From: Candidatus Woesearchaeota archaeon
GTDB lineage: Archaea; Nanobdellota; Nanobdellia; Woesearchaeales; UBA12501
Direction: 5' to 3'
Assembly: GCA_030651375.1 (NCBI GenBank)
Contig: JAUSFM010000011.1
Location: 50,221 to 114,220, forward strand
DNA length: 64,000 nucleotides
The notes under the pieces are model-generated. The model did not search any database, had not been told where the DNA came from, and saw only the letters and a program-made list of their open reading frames with translations. The position numbers and the translations under genes were made by a program. How positions within the stretch are numbered: position 1 is the first letter of the stretch; every line of letters starts with the position of its first letter. Shown here one piece after another: positions 33,025 through 39,584 of the stretch.

Positions 33025-33618
33025 ATGAGAACCAATATAGCGTCCTATGTGCTTGAATCGGAGAACCGAAGGGAGATAGTAAAAACGCTATTTGAATATC
33101 CCCAGCGGCAGTGGAGTTGTTCTGCACTTGAAGAAACAACGGCCATGCCGCACGCAACGGTTTTTAGGACACTGCGGGGACTCACACACCATGGATTGCT
33201 CAAGAGCTTTAAAATAAACAAGAAAGATATCCTCTACGAACTGGTACAAGAATCCCCACTCCGAGAAGAATTACAGCACATCTTGAATTTGGAACAACGA
33301 GTAGCACGAAAAATTGCTGCACGATTTGTAGCAAAGATACAGCCAAAATCAAGCGTTAGCATTATTTTATATGGCTCAAGCGTACAAGGAACGATAACAC
33401 CCGAGAGTGATATTGATATCCTTGTCGTGCTCGAAAAACACAACCAACAACAAGAAGAAGAGATACATCGTGCTGCAGCACAGATTTCTTCAGGAGTAAA
33501 CAAAACAGTTGCGGTAACTATAATGACCAAACGGGAAATACAGCATGAAAAAAACAGCCAGTTCCTCACGGCAGTACAAAAACAGATGGAGGTGCTTTAT
33601 GGAAAAACACCATTTTGA
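33025..33618 (+). CDS. MNT-type nucleotidyltransferase with N-terminal winged helix (antitoxin-like)
   Basis: The 197-aa protein has a wHTH at residues 10-75 (ETTAMPHATVFRTLRGLTHH, then LLKSFKINKKDILYEL). The minimal nucleotidyltransferase domain at 105-190 has SIILYGSSVQGTITPESDID-ILVVLE, the G-S-x(9)-D-x-D triad. In MNT/HEPN pairs this protein AMPylates and silences its HEPN RNase partner. It overlaps the HEPN gene by 20 bp. The wHTH may allow autorepression. TATA-like TTTAAATATAAG at 32986-32997. Confidence 0.8.
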   Translation: MRTNIASYVLESENRREIVKTLFEYPQRQWSCSALEETTAMPHATVFRTLRGLTHHGLLKSFKINKKDILYELVQESPLREELQHILNLEQRVARKIAARFVAKIQPKSSVSIILYGSSVQGTITPESDIDILVVLEKHNQQQEEEIHRAAAQISSGVNKTVAVTIMTKREIQHEKNSQFLTAVQKQMEVLYGKTPF

Positions 33619-33983
33619 GCAGGCAAAATTATGGCTTGAAGGCGCCTGCCACATAGCCAACCATACCACCCAGCAAAATGATAAATATGCAGTAGCTATA
33701 GCAATGGCAATTCATGCGATTATTAAAGCAAACGATGCGCTCACGTTCAAATATATGAATATAACGGCGCGGCGCCATGATGATGCACGCCGATTATTTG
33801 AAGACCTTATTAAAAAAAAACCTGATAAAATCAGAATATGCCCAATATAAACAAATAATTCAGGATGCGATTGTAGACAAAGCAAAAGCGGAATATCGCG
33901 GGGCTTTTTTCAGTAAGAAAGATTTTGAGGAAATGAAACGAAAAGCGGAAAAGTTTATTCTGATGGTTGAAAAGACAATCTGA
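33599..33983 (+). pseudogene. HEPN-domain protein, reading frame broken at an A9 run
   Basis: ATG 33599 gives MEKHHFEQAKLWLEGACHIA through ..RRLFEDLIKKK and then stops at 33848-33850. The missing C-terminus (NLIKSEYAQYKQIIQDAIVD, AEYRGAFFSKKDFEEMKRKA, EKFILMVEKTI) continues in the next frame to 33983. The switch lies at nine As (33812-33820); eight As would restore one frame of about 127 aa, the normal HEPN length. It is the toxin/RNase partner of the upstream nucleotidyltransferase. Cause could be sequencing error, phase variation, slippage or inactivation. Confidence 0.7.
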
Positions 33984-34008
33984 ATTTAAAAAAAATAAAT
34001 ATCTGTGT

Positions 34009-34422
34009 TTACTTAAGGCATCCCACAATCCGTTTTTGTATCTCATCCTGCTGGCCTTCGCTGTATTTTCTGCCGGGCCACAGCTTGAGGCCGTCCCGCT
34101 CAAACCGTGGCACGAGGTGGATGTGGCTGTGGAACACAATTTGACCGGCGGCTTTCTCGTTGTTCATCGTGAGATTCACGCCGCCGGCGTTTGTCGCTTT
34201 TTTGATGGCAGTTGCAACTTTTTGTGCTGCCTGAAAAACGTGGATGATGTCATCGGCAGGCATATCAAACAAATTAACGCTGTGGTGTTTCGGCACGACG
34301 AGCGTATGCCCTGGATGCACGGGATTGATGTCTAAGAAGGCAATAACGTGGGAGTCTTCGTAGACTTTTGAGCCGGGAATTTTTCCGGCGATAATTTTGC
34401 AAAAAATACAGTCGTCTGCCAT
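34009..34422 (-). CDS. HIT-family nucleotide hydrolase/transferase (HINT-like)
   Basis: The 137-aa protein starts MADDCIFCKIIAGKIPGSKV with zinc ligands CIFC and the histidine triad HSHIHLVPRF near residue 99. LDINPVHPGHTLVVPKHH is the second family block. These enzymes split adenosine phosphoramidates or related nucleotides. ATG 34422 with GGGTGAT upstream is preferred to an upstream frame start at 34449, which would overlap the GlmU-like gene. Same transcript as that gene. Confidence 0.92.
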   Translation of the reverse strand: MADDCIFCKIIAGKIPGSKVYEDSHVIAFLDINPVHPGHTLVVPKHHSVNLFDMPADDIIHVFQAAQKVATAIKKATNAGGVNLTMNNEKAAGQIVFHSHIHLVPRFERDGLKLWPGRKYSEGQQDEIQKRIVGCLK

Positions 34423-34435
34423 AGCGATCACCCAT

Positions 34436-35644
34436 TCAGTTTTGTTCAATATCCTTTGTCACTTCCTGTCCCGGCATGGTGCTCTGGTGGGGGCAGATTT
34501 TTCTGCCAGGATAAATGAGTGTGCGGATGCCGAGCTTGACGTTGTCGCCGATAATTGTGCCGAGCTTTTCCTTGCCCGTGTCAACGAGTTCTCCTTTGAG
34601 GCTTGTGCGAATGAGCCCTTTATCGTGGCGCAGGTTGGCCGTAATGGTGCCGGCGCCGACATTAATGTTCTCGCCGAGGATGGAGTCGCCAATATAAGCG
34701 AGGTGCGGCACGTGAGTGTTGTTCATCACAATGCTGTTTTTGATTTCAACTTCAAATCCGATTTTGCAGTTGTCGCCGATGCTGGTGTTCGGCCGCAGGT
34801 AGCAGTTTGGGCCGATGGTGCAGTTTTCTCCGATGACCACCGGGCCTTCGATGTAGGAGTTTGATTTAATGACCGTGCCTTTGCCAAGAGAAACAATGCC
34901 CTTGACCGTGACGTTGGACTCGATGGTTCCTTCATTTTTTTGTTTGAGGTTTTCAAGAAGATATTTGTTCGCGTCCAACAAGCTCCACGCAAACGGAATC
35001 GGCACCCACTGCACTGCCTCAACGCAGACAACATCGTGCTCCTGCGCCCATGCAGTAAGATAGTCAACAATTTCAACTTCGCCGCGGTGCGATGGTTTGA
35101 TGTCGAGAGAAAAAATCTCGGGATTGAGTTTGTAGCAGCCGATGTTTGCGAGATCGCCGACAAATTCTTTGGGCTTTTCGATAATTTTTTTCAGCACATG
35201 CTTATTTTTTTTATCTTCAGCAATCACAATGCCGAACTGGTCGGGCTGGGCAACTTTTTTGACGAGAAACGCACAGTCATGTTTCAGCAGTTTTTTCATA
35301 TCATCGGCAAAATACAAATCATCGCCATGCAGCAGCAAAAAGGGCTCATGAATTTTTGATTTGGCCTGTGCTAGGGCATGGCCGGTGCCCTTTTGTTCTT
35401 TTTGCTCAACAAATGAAATGGCAAAATGAAAGAGGTGCTTGTTTTTTTCAACCCAATCCCCAATCATTTCTTTTTTATAGCCGACCACCAAAATGACTTC
35501 GTCGATTTCTTTTAATTGTGCAAGCTGTTCAAGCGCATGCTGGAGCAGCGGCTTGTTTGCCACCGTCAACAGCGGCTTGGGCCGCGTGAGCGTCAGCGGA
35601 TAGCACCGCGTTGCCTTGCCTGCACAGAGGATAACTGCTTTCAT
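34436..35644 (-). CDS. Sugar-1-phosphate nucleotidyltransferase with left-handed beta-helix (GlmU-like)
   Basis: The 402-aa protein has an N-terminal nucleotidyltransferase (MKAVILCAGKATRCYPLTLT RPKPLL form; GDDLYFADDMKKLL with the metal Asp) to about 235. A left-handed beta-helix of hexapeptide repeats follows from about 250 (VIGENCTIGPNCYLRPNTSI, NINVGAGTITANLRHDKG). The pyrophosphorylase loop reads GKATR instead of G-x-G-T/S-R. Archaeal relatives make UDP-GlcNAc from GlcN-1-P (acetyl- and uridylyltransferase) or NDP-glucose. The LbH end lacks a confidently readable acetyltransferase His, so specificity is open. Confidence 0.85.
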   Translation of the reverse strand: MKAVILCAGKATRCYPLTLTRPKPLLTVANKPLLQHALEQLAQLKEIDEVILVVGYKKEMIGDWVEKNKHLFHFAISFVEQKEQKGTGHALAQAKSKIHEPFLLLHGDDLYFADDMKKLLKHDCAFLVKKVAQPDQFGIVIAEDKKNKHVLKKIIEKPKEFVGDLANIGCYKLNPEIFSLDIKPSHRGEVEIVDYLTAWAQEHDVVCVEAVQWVPIPFAWSLLDANKYLLENLKQKNEGTIESNVTVKGIVSLGKGTVIKSNSYIEGPVVIGENCTIGPNCYLRPNTSIGDNCKIGFEVEIKNSIVMNNTHVPHLAYIGDSILGENINVGAGTITANLRHDKGLIRTSLKGELVDTGKEKLGTIIGDNVKLGIRTLIYPGRKICPHQSTMPGQEVTKDIEQN

Positions 35645-35734
35645 GACTTATTGGCAGAAAAAAGAGGTATTTAAGGTTGTTGGTTTAGAACGGGAAAAAA
35701 GAGAAAAACAAAAAGAAAAGAGAAGAAAAAGGTA

Positions 35735-36067
35735 TCAGCAGAGCGGCATGTCAGCATGGAAGCTGTTGCAACTCGGATCTGAACAGCCAACCGAGCCATC
35801 ACGGTCAAGGTCACGATGGTACAGGTCGGTACGAGGATCTCGTTCGCAGAGGCCTCTCCATTCACGTTCACATTCGCTGTCAAGTTCAAAGACACGCATT
35901 GCGCAGGATTCAGCTGTTTCGCGCGGTGCCGGCGCTTGGTAATGGCTTTTTTTGCTTTTCTTGGAAGCGAATCCAGTTATATCCAACGAACCAGTACTTA
36001 ACAAGCCAACAACGGCAACAACTGCAATAATCAAAAAGATATTTCTTGCAAAAGTACGCTCTTCCAT
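35735..36067 (-). CDS. Exported protein ending in a Cys/Asp calcium-loop-like motif, paralogue 2
   Basis: The 110-aa protein starts MEERTFARNIFLIIAVVAVV with a TM, then Cys-containing helices (ESCAMRVFELDSECEREW) and the C-terminal module HRDLDRDGSVGCSDPSCNSF..MPLC, matching the end of the protein at 31696-32169. ATG 36067 has GGTGAT upstream. The shared N-terminus (RT/FAR--LLIIVxVVAVxGL) and C-terminus show the two are paralogues with different middles. Confidence 0.6.
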   Translation of the reverse strand: MEERTFARNIFLIIAVVAVVGLLSTGSLDITGFASKKSKKSHYQAPAPRETAESCAMRVFELDSECEREWRGLCERDPRTDLYHRDLDRDGSVGCSDPSCNSFHADMPLC

Positions 36068-36103
36068 AGGTATCACCTTTTTTATATGAATTGTAGTTGA
36101 TAA

Positions 36104-36865
36104 TTAGGTCCCCAATAGTTTATTAATCCAGTCAGCCATTAATTGGATGACATACATTTTTTGTTCCGGGTCAGAAAAGTAATGGTCAGCGCCTTCAATT
36201 AATTCGAGGTGTGCATTTTTTGCATTTTGAAACAGTGTGCGCGCATCCTCAACAGGACAGCGTTTGTCATTAGTTCCTTGAATGATGAGAATCGGTTCCT
36301 TGTCGTCTTTTATCTCGTCAATGACGTCGTATTTTACCAAGTCTTTGTAGAAATCTTTGTGCAGGTTGACGCCATTGATCGTTATCCAACTGGTCTTGAG
36401 CCACTCTTTGAGATCGTACTCGTTGATGAACGACATGATAAACGCTTTCGTATCAACACGCACATTGAGCAGGATGGTGCCGTCAACTTCTTCATGGTCA
36501 GCGAGCAGGCAGGCAACACCGCCGAGGTCATGGCCGAGCAGAATCATTCGGCGCGTATCAACCTGCGGCACGGTTTTTAGAAACTCAACCGCGTCACGAA
36601 TATCTTCGGTTTGCTGGGTGAGCGTCATCTCTTCTTCACCCTCTTTGCTCACATCATTTTCAATGGTAAAATCAAAGCGGAACGTCACAAAGCCGTAGTA
36701 CGACAGCCCGTTGGCAATGTCCGCAATCAAGCCATTATCTTTGTTTTCGAGAAAGCCGTGGCAAATCAGCACGGCGGGAAACTTGGCGTCTTCTCGCGGA
36801 ATGCGCAGTGTTCCGGGAAAGATTTTACCCCCTTTAGATTGGAATGAAACATCCTGCTGAATCAA
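36104..36865 (-). CDS. Alpha/beta hydrolase (dienelactone hydrolase / S9-like esterase)
   Basis: The 253-aa protein has VLICHGFLENKDNG (oxyanion HG), MILLGHDLGGVACLLA near residue 110, late Asp in GTNDKRCPVEDA and catalytic His in GADHYFSDPE near 228. The usual nucleophile elbow G-x-S-x-G reads G-H-D-L-G, so the Ser is replaced by Asp, as in haloalkane dehalogenase-type hydrolases, or activity is altered. A TTG start is preceded by GAGGTG; no ATG is available in frame nearby. Intracellular, no signal peptide. Confidence 0.75.
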   Translation of the reverse strand: MIQQDVSFQSKGGKIFPGTLRIPREDAKFPAVLICHGFLENKDNGLIADIANGLSYYGFVTFRFDFTIENDVSKEGEEEMTLTQQTEDIRDAVEFLKTVPQVDTRRMILLGHDLGGVACLLADHEEVDGTILLNVRVDTKAFIMSFINEYDLKEWLKTSWITINGVNLHKDFYKDLVKYDVIDEIKDDKEPILIIQGTNDKRCPVEDARTLFQNAKNAHLELIEGADHYFSDPEQKMYVIQLMADWINKLLGT

Positions 36866-36979
36866 CAGACACCTCTTTTTGAGACTAAATTGATTAGATG
36901 CTTTTTATAGTTTGTGAAAATCGAGCGTTATTCGAATACGAGAGTTTTTTGAATGTGCTGTAAAAAAACTTAAACAGCC

Positions 36980-37162
36980 AATACGAAACGGGTTTTGCAA
37001 GACATACAAAAACGTGCAAGAATACATACGAGGTTCACACGCTCTGTTTTTCCCGCGCGGCGAAAACGTGGCGCCACGTTTTCGCCTCTGATGGAATGAA
37101 TGAAAGTGCCGCTGCATCGTTATCTTGCTTCAACAGTTTACTCTCTTGCCGTTCCCGTTCGT
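36980..37162 (+). repeat. Dispersed palindromic intergenic element, copy C
   Basis: The best-conserved copy. The palindrome at 37059-37086 (GGCGAAAACGTGG..CCACGTTTTCGCC) pairs perfectly over 14 bp. Before it lie ATACGAAACGGGTTTTGC, CGTGCAAGAATA and GCTCTGTTTTTCCCGCGC; after it come CTGATGGAATGAATGA, GTGCCGCTGCATCG.TATCTTGC and CTCTTGCCGTT. See copies A and B. Between 36866 and 36979 nothing else is recognised. Confidence 0.7.
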
Positions 37163-37225
37163 GATAGTAGCGTATGTAGAAAAATGCCACTTGTCATAGA
37201 CCACCACGTTCGACCGTAAACCGGA

Positions 37226-37238
37226 ATGGACCAGTCGG
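37226..37238. repeat. 13-bp direct repeat of the tRNA-Ala 3' end (distal copy)
   Basis: ATGGACCAGTCGG here is identical to 37420-37432, of which 37421-37432 is the tRNA-Ala 3' end. The copies are 194 bp apart and bound the hairpin array, the arrangement left when an element uses a tRNA 3' end as attachment site. Confidence 0.45.
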
Positions 37239-37245
37239 AAACAAT

Positions 37246-37407
37246 CTTTTGCTGCGCAAAAGCTTGTATCTTGCGGGGTGGGCTTCGCGTTGCTCAGCCC
37301 ACCGAACAAGTTGTGTGTCAAATGTGTGCCGTTTGCGCGAAGCGCTGTTTCCGCCTCCGGCGGAAACGTTCGTCGTGTACAACAGCTTTTTTGCGTTAGC
37401 AAAAAAG
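37246..37407. repeat. Array of five hairpins between the 13-bp direct repeats
   Basis: Consecutive perfect stems: 37246-37262 (CTTTTGC/GCAAAAG), 37277-37303 (GGTGGGCT/AGCCCACC), 37335-37345 (GCGC/GCGC), 37347-37367 (GTTTCCGCC/GGCGGAAAC, loop TCC) and 37386-37407 (CTTTTTTGC/GCAAAAAAG, loop GTTA). No protein frame is credible. Such density of stems points to a structured RNA or a folded single-stranded DNA site. Confidence 0.55.
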
Positions 37408-37420
37408 ATGTTGGTGGCTA

Positions 37421-37492
37421 TGGACCAGTCGGGATTTGAACCCGAAGCCTCCGCAGAGCCACTGCGGCGCTCTACCGTTGAGCTACTGGCCC
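37421..37492 (-). tRNA. tRNA-Ala (anticodon GGC)
   Basis: The minus strand folds as a 72-nt cloverleaf: acceptor GGGCCAG/CTGGTCC with the alanine identity pair G3-U70, D arm GCTC-AACGGTA-GAGC, anticodon arm CCGCA-GTGGCTC-TGCGG, 5-nt variable loop, T arm TCGGG-TTCAAAT-CCCGA, discriminator A. U33 places the anticodon as GGC (Ala). CCA is not encoded. Odd point: position 37 is U, where a purine is nearly universal. No intron. A TATA-like AAATTAATAAAGG lies upstream on the minus strand near 37517-37530. Confidence 0.82.
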
Positions 37493-37592
37493 GATGGGGA
37501 GAATAAAAAAGTGCCCCTTTATTAATTTATGCTTACACCTTCCGCGCGCCGTCACATAAAATTTATAAACGCTTTAGGGTGACGAAAGAAAA

Positions 37593-38558
37593 ATGGTGAT
37601 GGATGAAAAAGGAGTAGTAGAGATACCAGTAGAAATACCGGTTCTTAATCAGGAATTCGCGCTCAAGCCTGAAATCATCCAAAACATCCCAAAAAAATCG
37701 CTCAAGGAAATCGCCAGCAGAGTCCAATCACCATCATCAATTCTCACGTACAAGCAGTGCCCGCGAAAATATTTTTACCAGTACATTGCGAAACTGCCGA
37801 CGAAAGAAAATATCCACCTTGTGCGCGGAAAAATAACCCACGAAGTGCTCGAGCGGTTTTTTGTTATTCCCCTCGACGAGATAAGCGATGAGAATTATGT
37901 TGAGCATTTTACGTATTATGTAAAAAATTTGTTCAACGCGCTCTGGACCAAGGAGCGCCCCTCCATTATCAAGCTCGGGCTGACCGAGGACCAGATTGTG
38001 TTTTATTATGAAGAGACTATTATGATGCTGGCGAACTGGCTCAACCAATTCCTGCTTCGGCTCCGGGAAGAAATGCAGACCAAAGGCGTACGGGAAAGCT
38101 TTGCGGCAATCAAGCCCGTTGCTATGGAACAAGGGTTGAACAGCGAACTCCATATGGTACGGGGCTTTATTGATTACATCGAAGAATATATTGATTCAAC
38201 GACACCTGTGGGTGAAAAAAAAGTCCGCTTGATGGATTACAAAACCAGCAAATCATCCGAGCTCACGGACAACTACCGCCTCCAACTTGCAATCTACGCG
38301 CTGTTGTACGAAGAAACCTACGGAAAAAAGCCGAACAAGGTGGGGCTGTGGTTCCTGAAAAATGGCAAGGAAGTCTGTGTACATGTTGATGATGAGCTTA
38401 TACAGCTTGCAAAGTTTGAGATTGAGCAAATCCATTTCAACACCCAAACAAAAAAGCTTGATGATTATCCGATGAAGCCCAGCCCGCTCTGCAAGTGGTC
38501 CACTGGCCAGTGTGATTTCTTTGAGCAATGCTTTCCGAATGGAAAACGGAGATGGTGA
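37593..38558 (+). CDS. PD-(D/E)XK nuclease, RecB/Cas4-like with Fe-S cysteines
   Basis: The 321-aa protein has SSILTYKQCPRKYFYQYIAK (Cys + QxxR-like start), VRGKITHEVLERF (GxxxH), the nuclease core VRLMDYKTSKSSE (DYKT) and DNYRLQLAIYALLYEETYG (QLxxY). The C-terminal CKWSTGQCDFFEQC supplies three more Cys. Four Cys spaced like this hold a 4Fe-4S cluster in AddB, Cas4 and related exonucleases. Likely a DNA exonuclease in repair. There is no CRISPR array nearby, so this is not taken as a CRISPR gene. TATA ATTTATAAAC at 37560-37569 supports ATG 37593. Confidence 0.85.
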   Translation: MVMDEKGVVEIPVEIPVLNQEFALKPEIIQNIPKKSLKEIASRVQSPSSILTYKQCPRKYFYQYIAKLPTKENIHLVRGKITHEVLERFFVIPLDEISDENYVEHFTYYVKNLFNALWTKERPSIIKLGLTEDQIVFYYEETIMMLANWLNQFLLRLREEMQTKGVRESFAAIKPVAMEQGLNSELHMVRGFIDYIEEYIDSTTPVGEKKVRLMDYKTSKSSELTDNYRLQLAIYALLYEETYGKKPNKVGLWFLKNGKEVCVHVDDELIQLAKFEIEQIHFNTQTKKLDDYPMKPSPLCKWSTGQCDFFEQCFPNGKRRW

Positions 38559-38601
38559 GTATATACATTATATACCAACTCTATATATACACGAATAGCT
38601 T

Positions 38602-38922
38602 GTGCTACACTTTGCGTTTGATGGGGGCGGGATAGGACAGCCCCAGGTGATGCGAGGTGTGTGCGTGCTGAGCGTTGAAGAAAGATGCAGAGTACAAGTA
38701 CATGAACGTTCTGAATTAGCTACTGCAATACGGCAGGCGAGTCGTTCGGGAGGAACGATAGAAGTAGATCGGCACCTTGGACTGTGTAGAGATGATGTCT
38801 CTTGGTATGCCATGCGCGCTGGATTGTACAGCCCAAAAACAGGCTACCGTGGCCCGCCAGTTGACGTCGAAACCCGCGGTGGCGTGGTGCGGAGTATAAC
38901 GTATCATGGCCAGGGACAATAA
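38602..38922 (+). CDS. Hypothetical protein
   Basis: The 106-aa frame begins at GTG 38602; an ATG at 38650 with AGGTG upstream is a shorter alternative. The sequence (LSVEERCRVQVHERSELATA, VDRHLGLCRDDVSWYAMRAG) could hold a helix-turn-helix, but no family is recognised. TATA-like CTATATATACACG sits at 38581-38593, right upstream. Confidence 0.4.
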   Translation: MLHFAFDGGGIGQPQVMRGVCVLSVEERCRVQVHERSELATAIRQASRSGGTIEVDRHLGLCRDDVSWYAMRAGLYSPKTGYRGPPVDVETRGGVVRSITYHGQGQ

Positions 38923-38999
38923 CGATTCTGTTAGTATAATAACGTCAGGTTAATATGGTTCTTTTATTCTTCTAAAATTTCCAACCAAGGAGGTTAGAT

Positions 39000-39266
39000 A
39001 TGCCCCCGTATGAACCACAAACATCCGTACCCAAAAATAGAGAGTATGGTGCGTGGATAAATATGGATGTGTGCCAAAGGGCAGGAATCCCAACGGGAAG
39101 TTATGACATCACACCCGCGTTTGAAGACTTGAACCCAAAGAATCAGAGAATTGTTGCTGAATACATCGCCTTACAAGGAGGGAATATAGTTACTGCAGCC
39201 GGCCTCACCGCGTTTGTAGAAGAGCAGCGGATCCCTGTTGCTGGCATCGAAGCACACACTCGATAA
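39000..39266 (+). CDS. 88-aa hypothetical protein
   Basis: The protein starts MPPYEPQTSVPKNREYGAWI, with a strong AAGGAGG ribosome site 6 bp before the ATG. It is hydrophilic, with a likely helical second half (PKNQRIVAEYIALQGGNIVT, AAGLTAFVEEQRIPVAGIEA). No family recognised. Confidence 0.45.
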   Translation: MPPYEPQTSVPKNREYGAWINMDVCQRAGIPTGSYDITPAFEDLNPKNQRIVAEYIALQGGNIVTAAGLTAFVEEQRIPVAGIEAHTR

Positions 39267-39284
39267 TTTCTTTATTTTTTCTTT

Positions 39285-39512
39285 TTACTTCTTCATCGAA
39301 CTTGCCGCCAGTTTAATATCAGCATCAATAACAGTCTTTCTGCCGGCGTGTTTCGCATTGACAATGGCCTGCTTCCCAACATCTTCAGCATAACTCTCAA
39401 GAATTTCAGTGCAGGCATCAATCGCATCCTGGCTCACCCGGCTTGCGCCTGCCTTAAGAATCATGCGCCCGACCGGCGCCTTGGGAATGATGGCTGCTTG
39501 TTTTTGACCCAT
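39285..39512 (-). CDS. Archaeal histone (HMf/HTk type)
   Basis: The 75-aa histone-fold protein has IIPKAPVGRMILKAGASRVS, DAIDACTEILESYAEDVGKQ, AIVNAKHAGRKTVIDADIKL. The R of loop 1, 'AGRKTV' of loop 2 and the closing 'DI/L' helix are canonical. It packages DNA as dimers and polymers. ATG 39512 is chosen; the minus-strand frame upstream of it overlaps gltX and is spurious. Divergent from gltX, 72 bp apart. Confidence 0.95.
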   Translation of the reverse strand: MGQKQAAIIPKAPVGRMILKAGASRVSQDAIDACTEILESYAEDVGKQAIVNAKHAGRKTVIDADIKLAASSMKK

Positions 39513-39555
39513 GAAACAACATGAGCATGCAGCGTTTATAAAAGTTTTGATTAAC

Positions 39556-39566
39556 TTTAAATAGCC
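39556..39566 (+). promoter_or_regulatory. TATA box of gltX
   Basis: CTTTAAATAGC is centred about 25 bp upstream of GTG 39585, so gltX is predicted to have a leaderless GTG start. Confidence 0.5.
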
Positions 39567-39584
39567 GCAAAAAAGCCAGACACT

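Noticed and set aside
37593..38558. RecB/Cas4-like nuclease as sign of a CRISPR locus
   Set aside because: No array and no other cas genes; stand-alone Fe-S RecB-like nucleases are common in archaea.
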